This document shows, in pieces, positions 11,308 to 20,840 of a DNA stretch of 64,000 bases. Both the position numbers and the translations under genes were made by a program. The DNA is from Pseudoxanthomonas sp. J31. Lineage in GTDB: Bacteria > Pseudomonadota > Gammaproteobacteria > Xanthomonadales > Xanthomonadaceae. The stretch covers positions 496,001 through 560,000 of the forward strand of contig NZ_AZNZ01000001.1 in assembly GCF_000510725.1 (NCBI RefSeq), written 5' to 3'. A model generated the notes under the pieces. It did not search any database, had not been told where the DNA came from, and worked only from the letters and a program-made list of their open reading frames with translations. Positions within the stretch are counted from its first letter, which is position 1; each line of letters starts with the position of its first letter.

Positions 11308-12201
11308 ATGTTCACGACCCTGGTCGCGGTGATCATCGCCCTGGTGCTGGGCCACGTGGCGCCGGCCGTGCTGGCGCCGGCGCGCAGCTTCGGCTGGTAC
11401 GCGCGCTGGCAGGCCTGGCTGGCCGCGCAGCTGGCCGACGGCGGCCCCTGGCGCACCCGCTGGGGCATCGCCCTGGCGGTGCTGCCGCCGGTGCTGCTGG
11501 TGCTGGCCCTGCAGCTGGCGCTGGGGCGGGTGCTGTACGGCCTGCCGGGGCTGCTGTTCGGCGTGCTGGTGCTGGTCCTGGCCTGGGGCCCGCGCGACCT
11601 GGACGTGGACGTGGAAGCGGTGCTGGACGCCGAGGACCCGGCGACCCGCAAGGCCCGCCTGGACCAGCTGGCGGCCGAACCCGGGCAGGTGGTGGCCGAA
11701 GGCCCCGGACTGCCGGCGGTGATGGCACGCGCCGCCCTGCGGCGCTGGTTCGCGGTGCTGTTCTGGTTCCTGCTGCTGGGCCCGGCCGGGGCGGTGCTGT
11801 ACCGCCTGCTGGAGCGTTCGGCGTTCGCCGGCCAGGTCCGCCAGCTGCCCGAGGACAACGCCGCCGGACTGCTGTGGCTGCTGCGCTGGATGGAATGGCC
11901 GGTGGCCCAGCTGATGACCCTGGCCCTGGCCCTGGCCGGCAACTTCGACCTGGTCAGCCGTGCCTGGCGGCACAAGGGCGGCGCCGGCTGGAACCCGGAA
12001 AGCCGGTTCCTGGAGGCGGCAGCGCGCGCGGCGGTGGTCGGCGAGCTGGCCGAGGAAGACGCCGAGGACCTGGAGGCCGGCCGCGTGCCCGCGCGCGGCG
12101 AACTGGCCGAGCTGCGCGACGCGATGAACCTGATCTGGCGGGCGCTGTTGCTCTGGCTGGCAGTGCTGGCCCTGCTGATCCTGGCCGGCTGGGCCGGCTG
12201 A
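11308..12201 (+). CDS. ampE: AmpE-like inner-membrane protein
   Basis: A 297-residue membrane protein of the AmpE (CobD/Cbi-like) family, described in enterobacteria as the partner of AmpD in signalling for beta-lactamase induction. Hydrophobic segments lie at about 1-20, 52-92, 148-170 and 268-292. The family pattern is seen in GPRDLDVDVEAVL and in the RWFAVLFWFLLLGPAGAVLYRL region (about 144-165). It sits 21 bases after nudC, and no ampD is in the window, so a role in peptidoglycan recycling is only by analogy. Confidence 0.8.
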   Translation: MFTTLVAVIIALVLGHVAPAVLAPARSFGWYARWQAWLAAQLADGGPWRTRWGIALAVLPPVLLVLALQLALGRVLYGLPGLLFGVLVLVLAWGPRDLDVDVEAVLDAEDPATRKARLDQLAAEPGQVVAEGPGLPAVMARAALRRWFAVLFWFLLLGPAGAVLYRLLERSAFAGQVRQLPEDNAAGLLWLLRWMEWPVAQLMTLALALAGNFDLVSRAWRHKGGAGWNPESRFLEAAARAAVVGELAEEDAEDLEAGRVPARGELAELRDAMNLIWRALLLWLAVLALLILAGWAG

Positions 12202-12293
12202 GCGGCGCGCGCCGCGCCAGGCAGGCATCAGGGCTGGCCACGACGAAGGCGTCGCCACGCGCCAGCGGCCTCACCGCCCGGGCTGGCGTTGCC

Positions 12294-12707
12294 CTAGACC
12301 GGTGCGAGCAGCGTGAACGGAAACCACGGAAGGTTCCGCAGGATCCAGTACCCCGGCAACACCGCCAGCCACAGCTTCGGCGCCAGCACCCAGCGCATCA
12401 GCGGTGCCAGCAGCCGCGGCTGCCAGCCGCCGGACCAGGCCAGCATCAGCGGGGTCAGGCCCAGCGCCAGCAGGCCCAGCGGGTTCATCGAGAAGGCCCG
12501 CACCAGGTCGCCGTGCACCAGCGCGTGCATGGCCCGGGTCAGGCCACAGCCGATGCAGAACCAGCCGGTGAAGGCGCGGAACATGCATGGCGGGAACGGG
12601 TTGCCGGCCACGTTGGGATCGTAGGTGCGCAGCAACCACACGCCGGCGCCGGCCGCCACCGCGGCCGACGCCAGCATCGCGATCCGCAAGGGCCGCGACA
12701 GGGCCAT
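12294..12707 (-). CDS. DUF2752 membrane protein
   Basis: A 137-residue protein of the DUF2752 family. The family core is clear: a first transmembrane helix (about 8-26), then PFPPCMFRAFTGWFCIGCGLTRA (residues about 38-60, written here in two blocks: PFPPCMFRAFTG and WFCIGCGLTRA), with the GCGxTR signature, a second helix (about 75-92) and a third near the C-terminus. Function unknown. Its ATG is three bases after the stop of the CD225-domain gene, so the two small membrane proteins are made together. Confidence 0.82.
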   Translation of the reverse strand: MALSRPLRIAMLASAAVAAGAGVWLLRTYDPNVAGNPFPPCMFRAFTGWFCIGCGLTRAMHALVHGDLVRAFSMNPLGLLALGLTPLMLAWSGGWQPRLLAPLMRWVLAPKLWLAVLPGYWILRNLPWFPFTLLAPV

Positions 12708-12710
12708 GGA

Positions 12711-13049
12711 TCAGCCCTGCATCTGCTGCATCATCTGCATGTACTCGGCCATGCCGCCGGTGGCCAGCGCCCAGATGTTGAGCAGCAGGCCGATGATGGC
12801 CAGCGCGGTGGCCACCCAGCACCAGGTCTTGGCATTGGCCGAGGCGCGGCGCGCGCCCTCCAGGTCGCCGCGGTCGAGCAGCGAGTTGACCTTGCTGGCG
12901 AACACGATGGCGACGATGCCGACCAGCCCCAGCGGGCAGCACAGGCAGGTGGCCAGGATCGTGGAGATGATGGCCCAGGCCAGGTGGTTGGGAACCGGCT
13001 CCTGCACCGGCGCGGCGGACTGGGGGGACGGTGGCGGAACGTAGCTCAT
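12711..13049 (-). CDS. CD225/dispanin-domain small membrane protein
   Basis: A 112-residue protein with a Pro-rich N-terminus (about 1-20) and two hydrophobic segments (about 25-52 and 75-98). The first includes the conserved CLCCPLGLVGIVAIVFASKV, followed by the basic-acidic loop with ARRASANAKTW. This is the CD225/dispanin fold, also found in animal IFITM proteins. The start at 13049 gives the typical MSYVPPP N-terminus. Coupled to the downstream DUF2752 gene. Bacterial function unknown. Confidence 0.8.
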   Translation of the reverse strand: MSYVPPPSPQSAAPVQEPVPNHLAWAIISTILATCLCCPLGLVGIVAIVFASKVNSLLDRGDLEGARRASANAKTWCWVATALAIIGLLLNIWALATGGMAEYMQMMQQMQG

Positions 13050-13355
13050 CAGGTTGCTCCAGCAGGGAAGGAAAGGCCGTGGCGGGCCTGACACCGGCCG
13101 GCGGCATGCCGGCGCGGGCACCGGGCCCGGTGCTGCAGGGGCGGACAGCTGCGGTCGCGGATGGTGGCGTGCCGCGCGTGCGGCGGCGCGCCCGTCGTCC
13201 GCGGCGCGGTTGCCCGGGCCCCGGTTGCCGGAATACAGGTGCCACGTCCCATGGCGTTGTTCGGCGCGTCCATGCTGGCGTACATCCCCCCGGACAACAG
13301 CCGCAAGCCTAACCGACCGGCCACTGGCGGCAAAAGCCGCGCCGTGGCGCGTGGC
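13050..13355. other. intergenic region without recognisable gene
   Basis: About 306 bases between the CD225 gene start and the end of the LplT-PlsC gene. I see no credible coding frame. It has several GC-only palindromes, for example GCACCGGGCCCGGTGC at 13118-13133, which are expected by chance at this base composition. A promoter for the CD225-DUF2752 pair must lie at the left end, but I cannot place it. Confidence 0.5.
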
Positions 13356-15263
13356 TCATGCATCGTCGCCGCGCAGTTCGCGCACGCGTGCCTCCAGCGC
13401 CTGCGCCGACACCGGGCCGGGCAGCGGCGCGGCGGCGATCACCTCTACCCGCGCGCGCAGCCGGCGCGGCACGCGCATGCGGCCCAGGCGCGAATCGCGC
13501 CGGCTCCACATGCTGGCCCACATGCCGCGCAGCGCCATCGGCACCACCGGCACCGGGCGCCCGGCCGCGGCGGCGCGTTCCAGGATCCGCTCCACCCCGG
13601 ACCTGAACGGCGCGATCCCGCCGTCCTTGGTCAGCGCGCCCTCGGGGAAGATGCACACCAGCTCGCCCTCGGCCAGCGCGGCGTCGATCGCGTCGAACGC
13701 GCGCTGCATGCGCTCCGGGTCCTCGCGCGCGCCGGCGATGGGGATGGCGCGGGCGGTGCGGAAGATCCAGCTCATCACCGGGATGTCGAAGATCCGGTAG
13801 TACATGACGAAGCGCACCGGGCGCGGGATGCTCGCCGCCAGGATCAGCGCGTCCATGTAGCTGACGTGGTTGCACACCAGCACCGCCGCGCCCTCGTCGG
13901 GCACGTGCTCCTCCACGCCGCGCACGCGCAGCCGGTACAGCGCCCGCACCAGCACCCAGCCGAGGAAGCGCATCAGGAACTCGGGCACCAGGGCGAAGAT
14001 CCACGCCGCCACCAGCACGTTGGCGATCGCCAGGGCCAGGAACAGCTGCGGGCTGCTCCAGCCCAGCATGCCCGCGCCCAGTCCGACCACCGCCGCCAGC
14101 ACGATGAAGCCGGAGTTCTGGATGTTCAGCGCGGCAAACACCCGCGACATGCGCGAGGACGGCGTGCGGCTCTGGATCAGGGCGAACAGCGGCACCACGA
14201 AGAAGCCGGTAAACACGCCGATGCCCAGCAGGTCGACGACGATGCGCAGGCTGCCGGGCTGGGCCAGGAAGCCGGCCACGTCCAGCCCGGTGGCCGGCGG
14301 CGCGCCGGGGCGGGCGAAGTAGAGGTCCAGCAGGAACGCGCTCATGCCGGCCGCGCCCAGCGGCACCAGGCCGATCTCCACGGTGCGCGCCGACAGCTTC
14401 TCGCAAAGCAGCGAGCCGGTGCCGGTGCCGACCGAGAACAGCGCCAGCACGAAGATGTACAGCGTGGCCGAGCCGGAGGCGCCGCCGAGGTTGAGTTCGG
14501 CGTAGGCCGGCAGCTGCGAGGTGACGATGGTGCCGAAGAACCAGAACCAGGACACGCCGAGGATGGCGTTCCGCACCGCCGGCTGGGCGCGCGCCATGCG
14601 CAGCACCGCCAGCGACTCAGGCAGCGGGTTCCAGCCGATCTTCAGGTCCGGCGCGCCGGCGTCCACCCGCGGGATCATGCGCGCCACCAGATTGCCGGCG
14701 ATGGCCAGCGCCACGATCGCCGCGGCCGCTGCCTCCGGGCCGTGCGCGCCGGCGAGCTGGAAGATCAGGCCGCCGGTGATCATGCCGCCGAGGATCGAGA
14801 TCGAAGTGCCCATCTCGACCAGGCCGTTGCCGCCGGTCAGTTCCTCGGGCTTGAGGATGGCCGGCAGCACCGAGTACTTCACCGGGCCGAACAGGGTCGA
14901 CTGCAGGCCGGTGCAGAACAGCGCCACCAGCAGCAGCGGCATGGACTGCAGCAGGAAGCCCACCGCCGCCAGCGACATGATCGCGATCTCCATGCTGGTG
15001 GTGACCACGATCAGGCGCTGCTTCTCCAGCTTCTCCGCCACCTGCCCGGCGATCGCCGAGAACAGGAAGTAGGGCGCGATGAAGATCGCCGGGGCGATGA
15101 CCGCGTAGGTCGAGCGCTCCTCGGCGCTGACCCCGAGGAAGAACAGCAGGCCGATGATGGCCTGGCGGTAGACGTTGTCGTTGAAGGCGCCGAGCGCCTG
15201 CACGATGAAGTAGGGCAGGAAGCGGCGCTGGGTCAGCAGCGCGAACTGGCTGTGGGCGGCCAT
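13356..15263 (-). CDS. LplT-like lysophospholipid flippase fused to PlsC-type acyltransferase
   Basis: A 635-residue fusion. Residues about 1-430 are a major-facilitator transporter with about 12 hydrophobic segments and the N-terminal [10 protein letters not shown] signature of LplT. Residues about 440-635 are a glycerophospholipid acyltransferase with the catalytic HX4D motif NHVSYMD (His466, Asp471) and FPEG at about 539-542. The likely job is to flip lysophospholipids across the inner membrane and re-acylate them. E. coli splits this into LplT and Aas; the acyl-ACP synthetase half of Aas is absent here. The start at 15263 has GGAG about 8 bases upstream. Divergent from the ygiD-like gene. 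Confidence 0.87.
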   Translation of the reverse strand: MAAHSQFALLTQRRFLPYFIVQALGAFNDNVYRQAIIGLLFFLGVSAEERSTYAVIAPAIFIAPYFLFSAIAGQVAEKLEKQRLIVVTTSMEIAIMSLAAVGFLLQSMPLLLVALFCTGLQSTLFGPVKYSVLPAILKPEELTGGNGLVEMGTSISILGGMITGGLIFQLAGAHGPEAAAAAIVALAIAGNLVARMIPRVDAGAPDLKIGWNPLPESLAVLRMARAQPAVRNAILGVSWFWFFGTIVTSQLPAYAELNLGGASGSATLYIFVLALFSVGTGTGSLLCEKLSARTVEIGLVPLGAAGMSAFLLDLYFARPGAPPATGLDVAGFLAQPGSLRIVVDLLGIGVFTGFFVVPLFALIQSRTPSSRMSRVFAALNIQNSGFIVLAAVVGLGAGMLGWSSPQLFLALAIANVLVAAWIFALVPEFLMRFLGWVLVRALYRLRVRGVEEHVPDEGAAVLVCNHVSYMDALILAASIPRPVRFVMYYRIFDIPVMSWIFRTARAIPIAGAREDPERMQRAFDAIDAALAEGELVCIFPEGALTKDGGIAPFRSGVERILERAAAAGRPVPVVPMALRGMWASMWSRRDSRLGRMRVPRRLRARVEVIAAAPLPGPVSAQALEARVRELRGDDA

Positions 15264-15416
15264 GCGGCTCTCCGCGGGACTGGCGCGGAGCCTAGCAGAG
15301 CGCCGGGTCGCGGTGGACATGCGCGGCGTGGACGGCGCACCCGACCGTTGCCTTGCGTGCCGCGCCGGCCGCGCCGGCTTACAGTGGGCGCGGTACCCCC
15401 GTTTCCGGAGTCCTGC

Positions 15417-16277
15417 GTGGACGCCCATGCCCTGATGCCGGCCGCCTTCCTTGGCCACGGCAGCCCGATGAACGCGCTGGAGCGCAACCGCTACACCGAG
15501 GCCTGGCGCGCCTTCGGCGCCACCGCGCCGCGGCCGCGCGCGATCCTGGCGGTGTCGGCGCACTGGTACGGCAACTTCACTGCGGTAACCGCCATGCCCA
15601 GGCCGCGCACCATCCACGACTTCTACGGCTTCCCGCAGGCGTTGTTCGACGTGCAGTACCCGGCGCCGGGCCTGCCGGAGCTGGTGGAGGAGGTGGCCGA
15701 CGCGGTGGCGCCGGACCAGCTCGGCGCCGACCTGGACGGCTGGGGCCTGGACCACGGCACCTGGTCGGTGCTGGTGCATGCGTTCCCGCAGGCCGACGTG
15801 CCGGTGGTGCAGCTGTCGATCGACGCGCGCAGGCCGCCGGAATGGCACCTGGCCCTTGGCGCCAAGCTGGCCGCGCTGCGTTCGCGCGGGGTGATGGTGA
15901 TCGGCAGCGGCAACGTGGTGCACAACCTGCGCGCGATCGACTGGCACCAGCCCGACGGTGCCTTCGACTGGACCCGCCGCTTCGAGGAGGCCGCGCGCGA
16001 ACTGATGCTGGAACGGCCGCACGACGCGCCCTCGCTGGTATCCCACCCCGACTACCGCCTGGCCGTGCCCACCCCGGACCATTTCCTGCCGCTGCTGTAC
16101 ATCGCTGGCCTGGCCGCCGCTTCCGGGCATCCGGCGCGGCCGCTGGTGGAGGGCTACGCCTACGGCTCGCTGTCGATGACATCGTACGGCGTGGACAGCC
16201 ATGGCGCGGCCGCCGGCGCTGGCCCGGGCGCCGCCCCGATCGAGACCTCGCTGCCGGCGGAGCAGGCCAACGTCTAG
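15417..16277 (+). CDS. 4,5-DOPA-extradiol-dioxygenase family protein (YgiD-like)
   Basis: A 286-residue member of the LigB/YgiD family of zinc or iron extradiol dioxygenases. Metal-binding His residues sit in [11 protein letters not shown] (about 12-22), SAHWY (about 50-54) and the SGNVVHNLR segment (about 163-171). The GTG at 15417 has GGAG six bases upstream; an in-frame ATG at 15435 is the alternative. Homologues open the DOPA ring in vitro, but the natural substrate in bacteria is uncertain. It lies 46 bases before an exported peptidase gene on the same strand. Confidence 0.85.
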   Translation: MDAHALMPAAFLGHGSPMNALERNRYTEAWRAFGATAPRPRAILAVSAHWYGNFTAVTAMPRPRTIHDFYGFPQALFDVQYPAPGLPELVEEVADAVAPDQLGADLDGWGLDHGTWSVLVHAFPQADVPVVQLSIDARRPPEWHLALGAKLAALRSRGVMVIGSGNVVHNLRAIDWHQPDGAFDWTRRFEEAARELMLERPHDAPSLVSHPDYRLAVPTPDHFLPLLYIAGLAAASGHPARPLVEGYAYGSLSMTSYGVDSHGAAAGAGPGAAPIETSLPAEQANV

Positions 16278-16323
16278 TGCGGCAGCCGGCTACCATCGGC
16301 CATCCCCGCGCCGGAGCCGAGTG

Positions 16324-17637
16324 ATGAAGCCGTCGATCCTGCCAGGCCTGCTGGCCGCGCTGCTGGGCATGGCCCTGCCCGCGTCCGCCGCCGAATCCGC
16401 CACCACCAGCGCCATCGCTGCGGCCAGGGCGCAGTACCCGGCGATGGTGGAGTGGCGGCGCGATTTCCACCGCCATCCGGAGCTGGGCGGACACGAGACC
16501 CGCACCGCTGCCGCCATCGCCCGCGAGCTGCGCGCGCTGGGACTGGAGCCGCGCACCGGCATCGCCCGCACCGGCGTGGCCGCGGTCCTGCGCGGTGGCA
16601 AACCCGGCCCGCGCATCGCCCTGCGCGCGGACATGGACGCGCTCCCCGTGGAGGAGGCCACCGGCCTGCCGTTCGCCTCCACCGTGCGCTCGACCTATCG
16701 CGGCCAGCCGGTGGGCGTGATGCACGCCTGCGGCCACGACCTGCACGTGGCGATCCTGCTGGGCGTGGCCCGCGCGCTGGCAGAACGCCGGCAGGAACTG
16801 GCCGGCGAGGTGATGTTCGTGTTCCAGCCCTCGGAGGAAGGCCCGGACGAGCCCGGTGCGCGGTTCGGCGCGCGGCTGATGCTGGACGAGGGCGTGTGGA
16901 AGGACTTCCGCCCGGAGGCGGTGTTCGGCCTGCACGTGTGGTCCGCGCTGCAGGTGGGCCAGGTCGGCTTCCGCAGCGGGCCGTTGCTGGCCAGCGCCGA
17001 CGAGTGGGCCCTGACGGTGCGTGGCCGCCAGACCCATGGTTCGCGGCCGTGGGATGGCGTCGATCCGATCACGGTGGCTGCGCAGATCCTGCTGGGCACC
17101 CAGAGCATGATCGCGCGCCAGGTGAACATCGCCAGCACGCCGGTGGTGCTGACCGCGGGCCAGTTCAACGCCGGCGTGCGCTTCAACATCATCCCGGACG
17201 AGGCGAAGCTGGTCGGTACCTTGCGCACCTTCGACCCGGCCGTGCGCGAGGACGTGATCGCGCGCTTCGGACGCATCGCCAGCGATTACGCACATGCGGC
17301 CGGCGCCACGGCGGAGCTCGAAGTGGTGAACAACGCGCCGGCCACGATCAACGATCCGCAGCTGGCGCGACGCGTGCTGGCCTCGCTGCAGGCCGCCGCC
17401 GGCGCGGAGAACGTGGTGGAAATGCCGCTGCAGACCATCGCCGAGGACTTCTCGCAGTTCGCCAACGAGGTGCCGGGCGCGTTCTTCCTGGTCGGCACCA
17501 CGCCGGCCGGGCAGGATCCGGCGCAGGCGCCGATCAACCACTCGTCGCACTACGCGCCGGACGAGGCGGCGCTGGAGCATGGCGCGAAGGCGATGCTGCA
17601 GGTGGTGCTGGACTACCTGGGCGGCGCGCCCGGCTGA
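16324..17637 (+). CDS. exported M20 family metallopeptidase/amidohydrolase
   Basis: A 437-residue zinc peptidase or amidohydrolase of the M20D group (hippurate hydrolase, IAA-amino acid hydrolase and HipO-like). A signal peptide is clear (MKPSILPGLLAALLGMALP, then ASAAE), so the enzyme acts in the periplasm. Catalytic landmarks: RRDFHRHPELGGHE (about 44-57), ALRADMDALPVEE (about 100-112), MHACGHDLH (about 137-145), FQPSEEGP (about 176-183) and the terminal HSSHYAPDE. The start follows GGAGCCGAG at short spacing. Substrate not predictable; a role in processing amidated amino acids or short peptides is inference. Confidence 0.87.
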   Translation: MKPSILPGLLAALLGMALPASAAESATTSAIAAARAQYPAMVEWRRDFHRHPELGGHETRTAAAIARELRALGLEPRTGIARTGVAAVLRGGKPGPRIALRADMDALPVEEATGLPFASTVRSTYRGQPVGVMHACGHDLHVAILLGVARALAERRQELAGEVMFVFQPSEEGPDEPGARFGARLMLDEGVWKDFRPEAVFGLHVWSALQVGQVGFRSGPLLASADEWALTVRGRQTHGSRPWDGVDPITVAAQILLGTQSMIARQVNIASTPVVLTAGQFNAGVRFNIIPDEAKLVGTLRTFDPAVREDVIARFGRIASDYAHAAGATAELEVVNNAPATINDPQLARRVLASLQAAAGAENVVEMPLQTIAEDFSQFANEVPGAFFLVGTTPAGQDPAQAPINHSSHYAPDEAALEHGAKAMLQVVLDYLGGAPG

Positions 17638-17641
17638 GCCC

Positions 17642-18781
17642 TCAGCGGATGCGCGGCTGCGCCGCGAACCACGGCCGCAGCCGTCGCAGCGCCTCCTCCA
17701 CGTGCACCGTGGCCGGGGCGAAGCTGAAGCGGATGAAGCGGTGGCCATCGACGGGGTCGAAGTCCACGCCGGGGGCCAGGGCCACGCCGGTGTCCTCAAG
17801 GATGCGCCGGCACAGCCCGAGGCTGTCGTCGGCCAGGTGGGCCACGTCGGCCCAGATGTAGAACGCGCCGTCGGGCGGGGCGATGCGCTCCAGGCCCAGG
17901 TCGGGCAGCGCCTCCAGCAGCAGCTGGCGGTTGCGCGCGTAGGTGGCGCGATGGCCTTCCAGCTCCTCCGTGCAGTCCATCGCCACCAGCGCGGCCTGCT
18001 GGCTGGGCGAGGGCGGGGTCAGGAACAGGTTGCCGGCATAGGCACGCGCGGTGTCCACGTGCGACGGCGGCACCAGCAGCCAGCCCAGGCGCCAGTCCAC
18101 CATCGAGTAGTACTTCGAATAGCTGTTCACCACCATCGCGTCCGGCGCGTATTGCAGGATCGAGTGCGCCGGCTGCGTGTAGTGCAGGCCGTGGTAGATC
18201 TCGTCCGACAGCAGGACGATGCCGCGCTGCCGGCACACGTCCGCGATGGCGCGCAGTTCTTCGGGTTCGATGATGGTGCCGGTGGGATTGGCCGGACTGG
18301 CGAGGATGACGCCGGCCGGTGCAGGATCCAGCGCGGCGATCGCCGCCGCGGTGAGCTGGTAGCGGCTTTCCGGTCCGCAGCCGATCTCCACCGGCTGCAG
18401 GCGCGCGGCGATGGCGGTGTTGCGGTAGGCGATGTAGCCGGGGCGGGCGAAGGCGATGCGGTCGCCGGCCTCGAAGCGGGACAGCATCGCCAGCAGCAGC
18501 GCCGGCGATGCGCCGCAGGTGAGGACGACCTGCGCCGGATCCACTTCCACGCCGTAGGCGTCGCGGTAGTGGCGGGCGATGCGGGCCCGCAGCGGCACGC
18601 TCTCCCAGTAGCCGGGCGGATCGCGGTCGAGCCCCTCGCGCACCGCCGCCAGTGCCGCGGCCGGCGCCGGCGTGGAAGGCTGGCCGAACTCCATGTGCAC
18701 CACGGAGCGGCCCTGGGCCTCCAGCGCACGCGCCAGCTGGCTGATGGCGATCGCGCGGAACGGCTCGACCCGGCCGGCCAT
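17642..18781 (-). CDS. PLP-dependent class I/II aminotransferase
   Basis: A 379-residue fold-type I aminotransferase. The PLP lysine is Lys223 in NSYSKYYSM, with SPANPTGT at about 162-169, the Asp and Tyr of LSDEIYHGL at about 191-199, and the substrate-carboxylate Arg in the late FIRFSFA segment. It resembles aspartate/aromatic aminotransferases of the alanine transaminase-like subgroup. Its ATG lies three bases after the purD stop, so it is translationally linked with purine synthesis. The substrate cannot be read from sequence. Confidence 0.87.
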   Translation of the reverse strand: MAGRVEPFRAIAISQLARALEAQGRSVVHMEFGQPSTPAPAAALAAVREGLDRDPPGYWESVPLRARIARHYRDAYGVEVDPAQVVLTCGASPALLLAMLSRFEAGDRIAFARPGYIAYRNTAIAARLQPVEIGCGPESRYQLTAAAIAALDPAPAGVILASPANPTGTIIEPEELRAIADVCRQRGIVLLSDEIYHGLHYTQPAHSILQYAPDAMVVNSYSKYYSMVDWRLGWLLVPPSHVDTARAYAGNLFLTPPSPSQQAALVAMDCTEELEGHRATYARNRQLLLEALPDLGLERIAPPDGAFYIWADVAHLADDSLGLCRRILEDTGVALAPGVDFDPVDGHRFIRFSFAPATVHVEEALRRLRPWFAAQPRIR

Positions 18782-18784
18782 GGC

Positions 18785-20077
18785 TCAGTTGCCCTGCTCG
18801 CGGGCGATCGCGCGCCAGCCGATGTCGCGGCGGCAGAAGGCGTGTTCCCAGCGGATCGCGTCCACCCCGGTATAGGCGCGGCGCTGGGCGTCGGCCACGC
18901 TGTCGCCCAGCGCGGTCACGCACAATACGCGGCCGCCGGCGCTGACGACCTTGCCGTCGGCATCCAGTGCGGTGCCGGCATGGAACACCTTGACGTCGGC
19001 GGGCACCGCGTCGAGACCGCTGATGGCCTCGCCCGTCACAGGCGACTCCGGATACGGACGCGCGGCGATCACCACGCCCAGCGAGGGCCGCGGATCCCAC
19101 TGCGCCTGGACCTCGTGCAGGCGGCCGTCGATCGCCGCCTCGACCAGGTCCAGCAGGTCCGACTGCAGGCGCAGCATCACCGGCTGGGTTTCCGGGTCGC
19201 CGAAGCGCACGTTGAACTCGATCACCTTCGGCGCGCCGGAGGCATCGATCATCAGCCCGGCGTAGAGGAAGCCGGTGAACGGGATGCCGTCGGCAGCCAT
19301 GCCGGCCACGGTTGGCTCCACCACCTCGCGCATGATCCGCGCGTGCACGTCGGGGGTGACCACCGGCGCCGGCGAGTACGCGCCCATGCCGCCGGTGTTG
19401 GGGCCGGTATCGCCATCGCCCACGCGCTTGTGGTCCTGCGAGGTGGCCATCGGCAGCGCCGTCTTCCCGTCCACCATCGAGATGAAGCTGGCTTCCTCGC
19501 CCTCGAGGAATTCCTCGATCACCACGCGTGCGCCGGCATCGCCGAAGGCATTGCCGGAAAGCATGTCGCGCACCGCGGCCTCGGCCTCCTCCAGGGTCAT
19601 GGCGACGATCACGCCCTTGCCGGCGGCCAGGCCGTCGGCCTTGACCACGATCGGCGCACCCTTCTGGCGGATGTACGCGAGGGCGGCCTCGACCTGGGTG
19701 TGCACCGCGTAGAACGCGGTGGGGATGCCGTGGCGGGCGAGGAAGTCCTTGGCGAAGGCCTTGCTGCCTTCCAGCTGCGCGGCCGCGGAGGTGGGGCCGA
19801 AGATGCGCAGCCCGGCTTCGCGGAAGCGGTCGACCACGCCGGCCACCAGCGGCACCTCGGGTCCGACCACGGTCACCGCCACGCCTTCGCCGCGCGCAAG
19901 CTGCAGCAGGCCCTCGAGGTCGGTGGCCTTGACCGCGGCGTTGCGGCACCTGGCCTCGGCGGCGGTGCCGGCATTGCCGGGGGCGACGATCACTTCGCTG
20001 ACGCGCGGCGACTGCGCGAGCTTCCAGGCCAGCGCATGCTCGCGCCCGCCCGAACCGATGACCAGGACCTTGCTCAT
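18785..20077 (-). CDS. purD: phosphoribosylamine-glycine ligase PurD
   Basis: GAR synthetase, 430 residues, the second step of de novo purine synthesis. The N-terminal VLVIGSGGREHALAWKL and the ATP-grasp segment with IVVKADGLAAGKGV (about 135-148) and FNVRFGDPETQ (about 285-295) are typical, and the length matches the family. It follows purH with only a GNAT gene in between and is coupled to a downstream aminotransferase. I saw no PurR-type operator. Confidence 0.97.
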   Translation of the reverse strand: MSKVLVIGSGGREHALAWKLAQSPRVSEVIVAPGNAGTAAEARCRNAAVKATDLEGLLQLARGEGVAVTVVGPEVPLVAGVVDRFREAGLRIFGPTSAAAQLEGSKAFAKDFLARHGIPTAFYAVHTQVEAALAYIRQKGAPIVVKADGLAAGKGVIVAMTLEEAEAAVRDMLSGNAFGDAGARVVIEEFLEGEEASFISMVDGKTALPMATSQDHKRVGDGDTGPNTGGMGAYSPAPVVTPDVHARIMREVVEPTVAGMAADGIPFTGFLYAGLMIDASGAPKVIEFNVRFGDPETQPVMLRLQSDLLDLVEAAIDGRLHEVQAQWDPRPSLGVVIAARPYPESPVTGEAISGLDAVPADVKVFHAGTALDADGKVVSAGGRVLCVTALGDSVADAQRRAYTGVDAIRWEHAFCRRDIGWRAIAREQGN

Positions 20078-20176
20078 GTGGGAAGGGATTCGCGGGAAAG
20101 GGAACGCGATTCTAGCCTGCCCGCCGGGTCCGGCCTGCCGCGCGCGGCGCTTTCGCCGGCAACCACCGCGACTGGC

Positions 20177-20683
20177 TCAGGGCTTCTCGTGGTGGCCGAA
20201 GGCCGGATGCAACACCACCTCGCCGGCCGAAGCGGCATCGGTGAAGCGCAGGGCCTGGAACGCGCCCTGCGGCGCCCCGGGCAGGGTCAGCAGCGGATCG
20301 GCGACGAAGCCGAAGCGGCCGTAGTAGGCCGGATCGCCCAGCACCACGCAGCCGTTGGCCTGGCGTTCCTGCAGCGCCAGCAGCCCGGCGTGGACCAGGG
20401 CGCTGCCGATGCCATGGCCCTGGTCGGCCGGGTCCACCGCCAGCGGGCCCAGCACGTACCAGGCGTCGCCGTCGCGCGAGGGCCGTGCCGGGGAGAAGGC
20501 GACGTAGCCGGCCACGCGGCCGTCGATGTCGGCCAGTAGCGAGACCGCCAGCGCGTCGTCCAGGCGCAGGCTGTCCACGGTGCGGGCCTCCAGTTGGCCC
20601 GCGCCCGGGAATCCGGCGAAGGCGGCGCGCAGCACGGTGCAGATGGCGTCGGCGTCGCCGGGGCCTTCCTCGCGGATCCACAT
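20177..20683 (-). CDS. GNAT family N-acetyltransferase
   Basis: A 168-residue acetyltransferase. The acetyl-CoA loop is visible in LAVDPADQGHGIGSALVHAGL (about residues 81-101), with the Q/RxxGxG/A motif as QGHGIG. The following GDPAYYGRFGFVAD segment resembles the YhbS-like subgroup. Start set at 20683 by an AGGAGG ribosome-binding site seven bases upstream; the open frame continues 46 codons further without conservation. It is inserted between purH and purD on the same strand. Substrate unknown. Confidence 0.85.
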   Translation of the reverse strand: MWIREEGPGDADAICTVLRAAFAGFPGAGQLEARTVDSLRLDDALAVSLLADIDGRVAGYVAFSPARPSRDGDAWYVLGPLAVDPADQGHGIGSALVHAGLLALQERQANGCVVLGDPAYYGRFGFVADPLLTLPGAPQGAFQALRFTDAASAGEVVLHPAFGHHEKP

Positions 20684-20840
20684 GGCAGCCTCCTTGTGCA
20701 TGGCCGGCCCATGGGCGGGCGGCGTGCCGGGCAAGGTAGCGGCGCGGCGGCGAACGCCGGGTGATGCCGGTTGGTGCGCAACGCGCAGCGGCCGCGCCCC
20801 GGGGGACGCGGCCGCGCCCATGCCCGCCGGCGGACGGCGC

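Noticed and set aside
13118..13133. Perfect 16-bp palindrome GCACCGGGCCCGGTGC as operator
   Set aside because: Composed almost only of G and C in a 70 percent GC region, so likely by chance; it has no convincing relation to a promoter.
20788..20815. Hairpin GCGGCCGCG / CGCGGCCGC downstream of purH as terminator
   Set aside because: No T-run follows on either strand and the next genes are on the same strand; read-through is likely.
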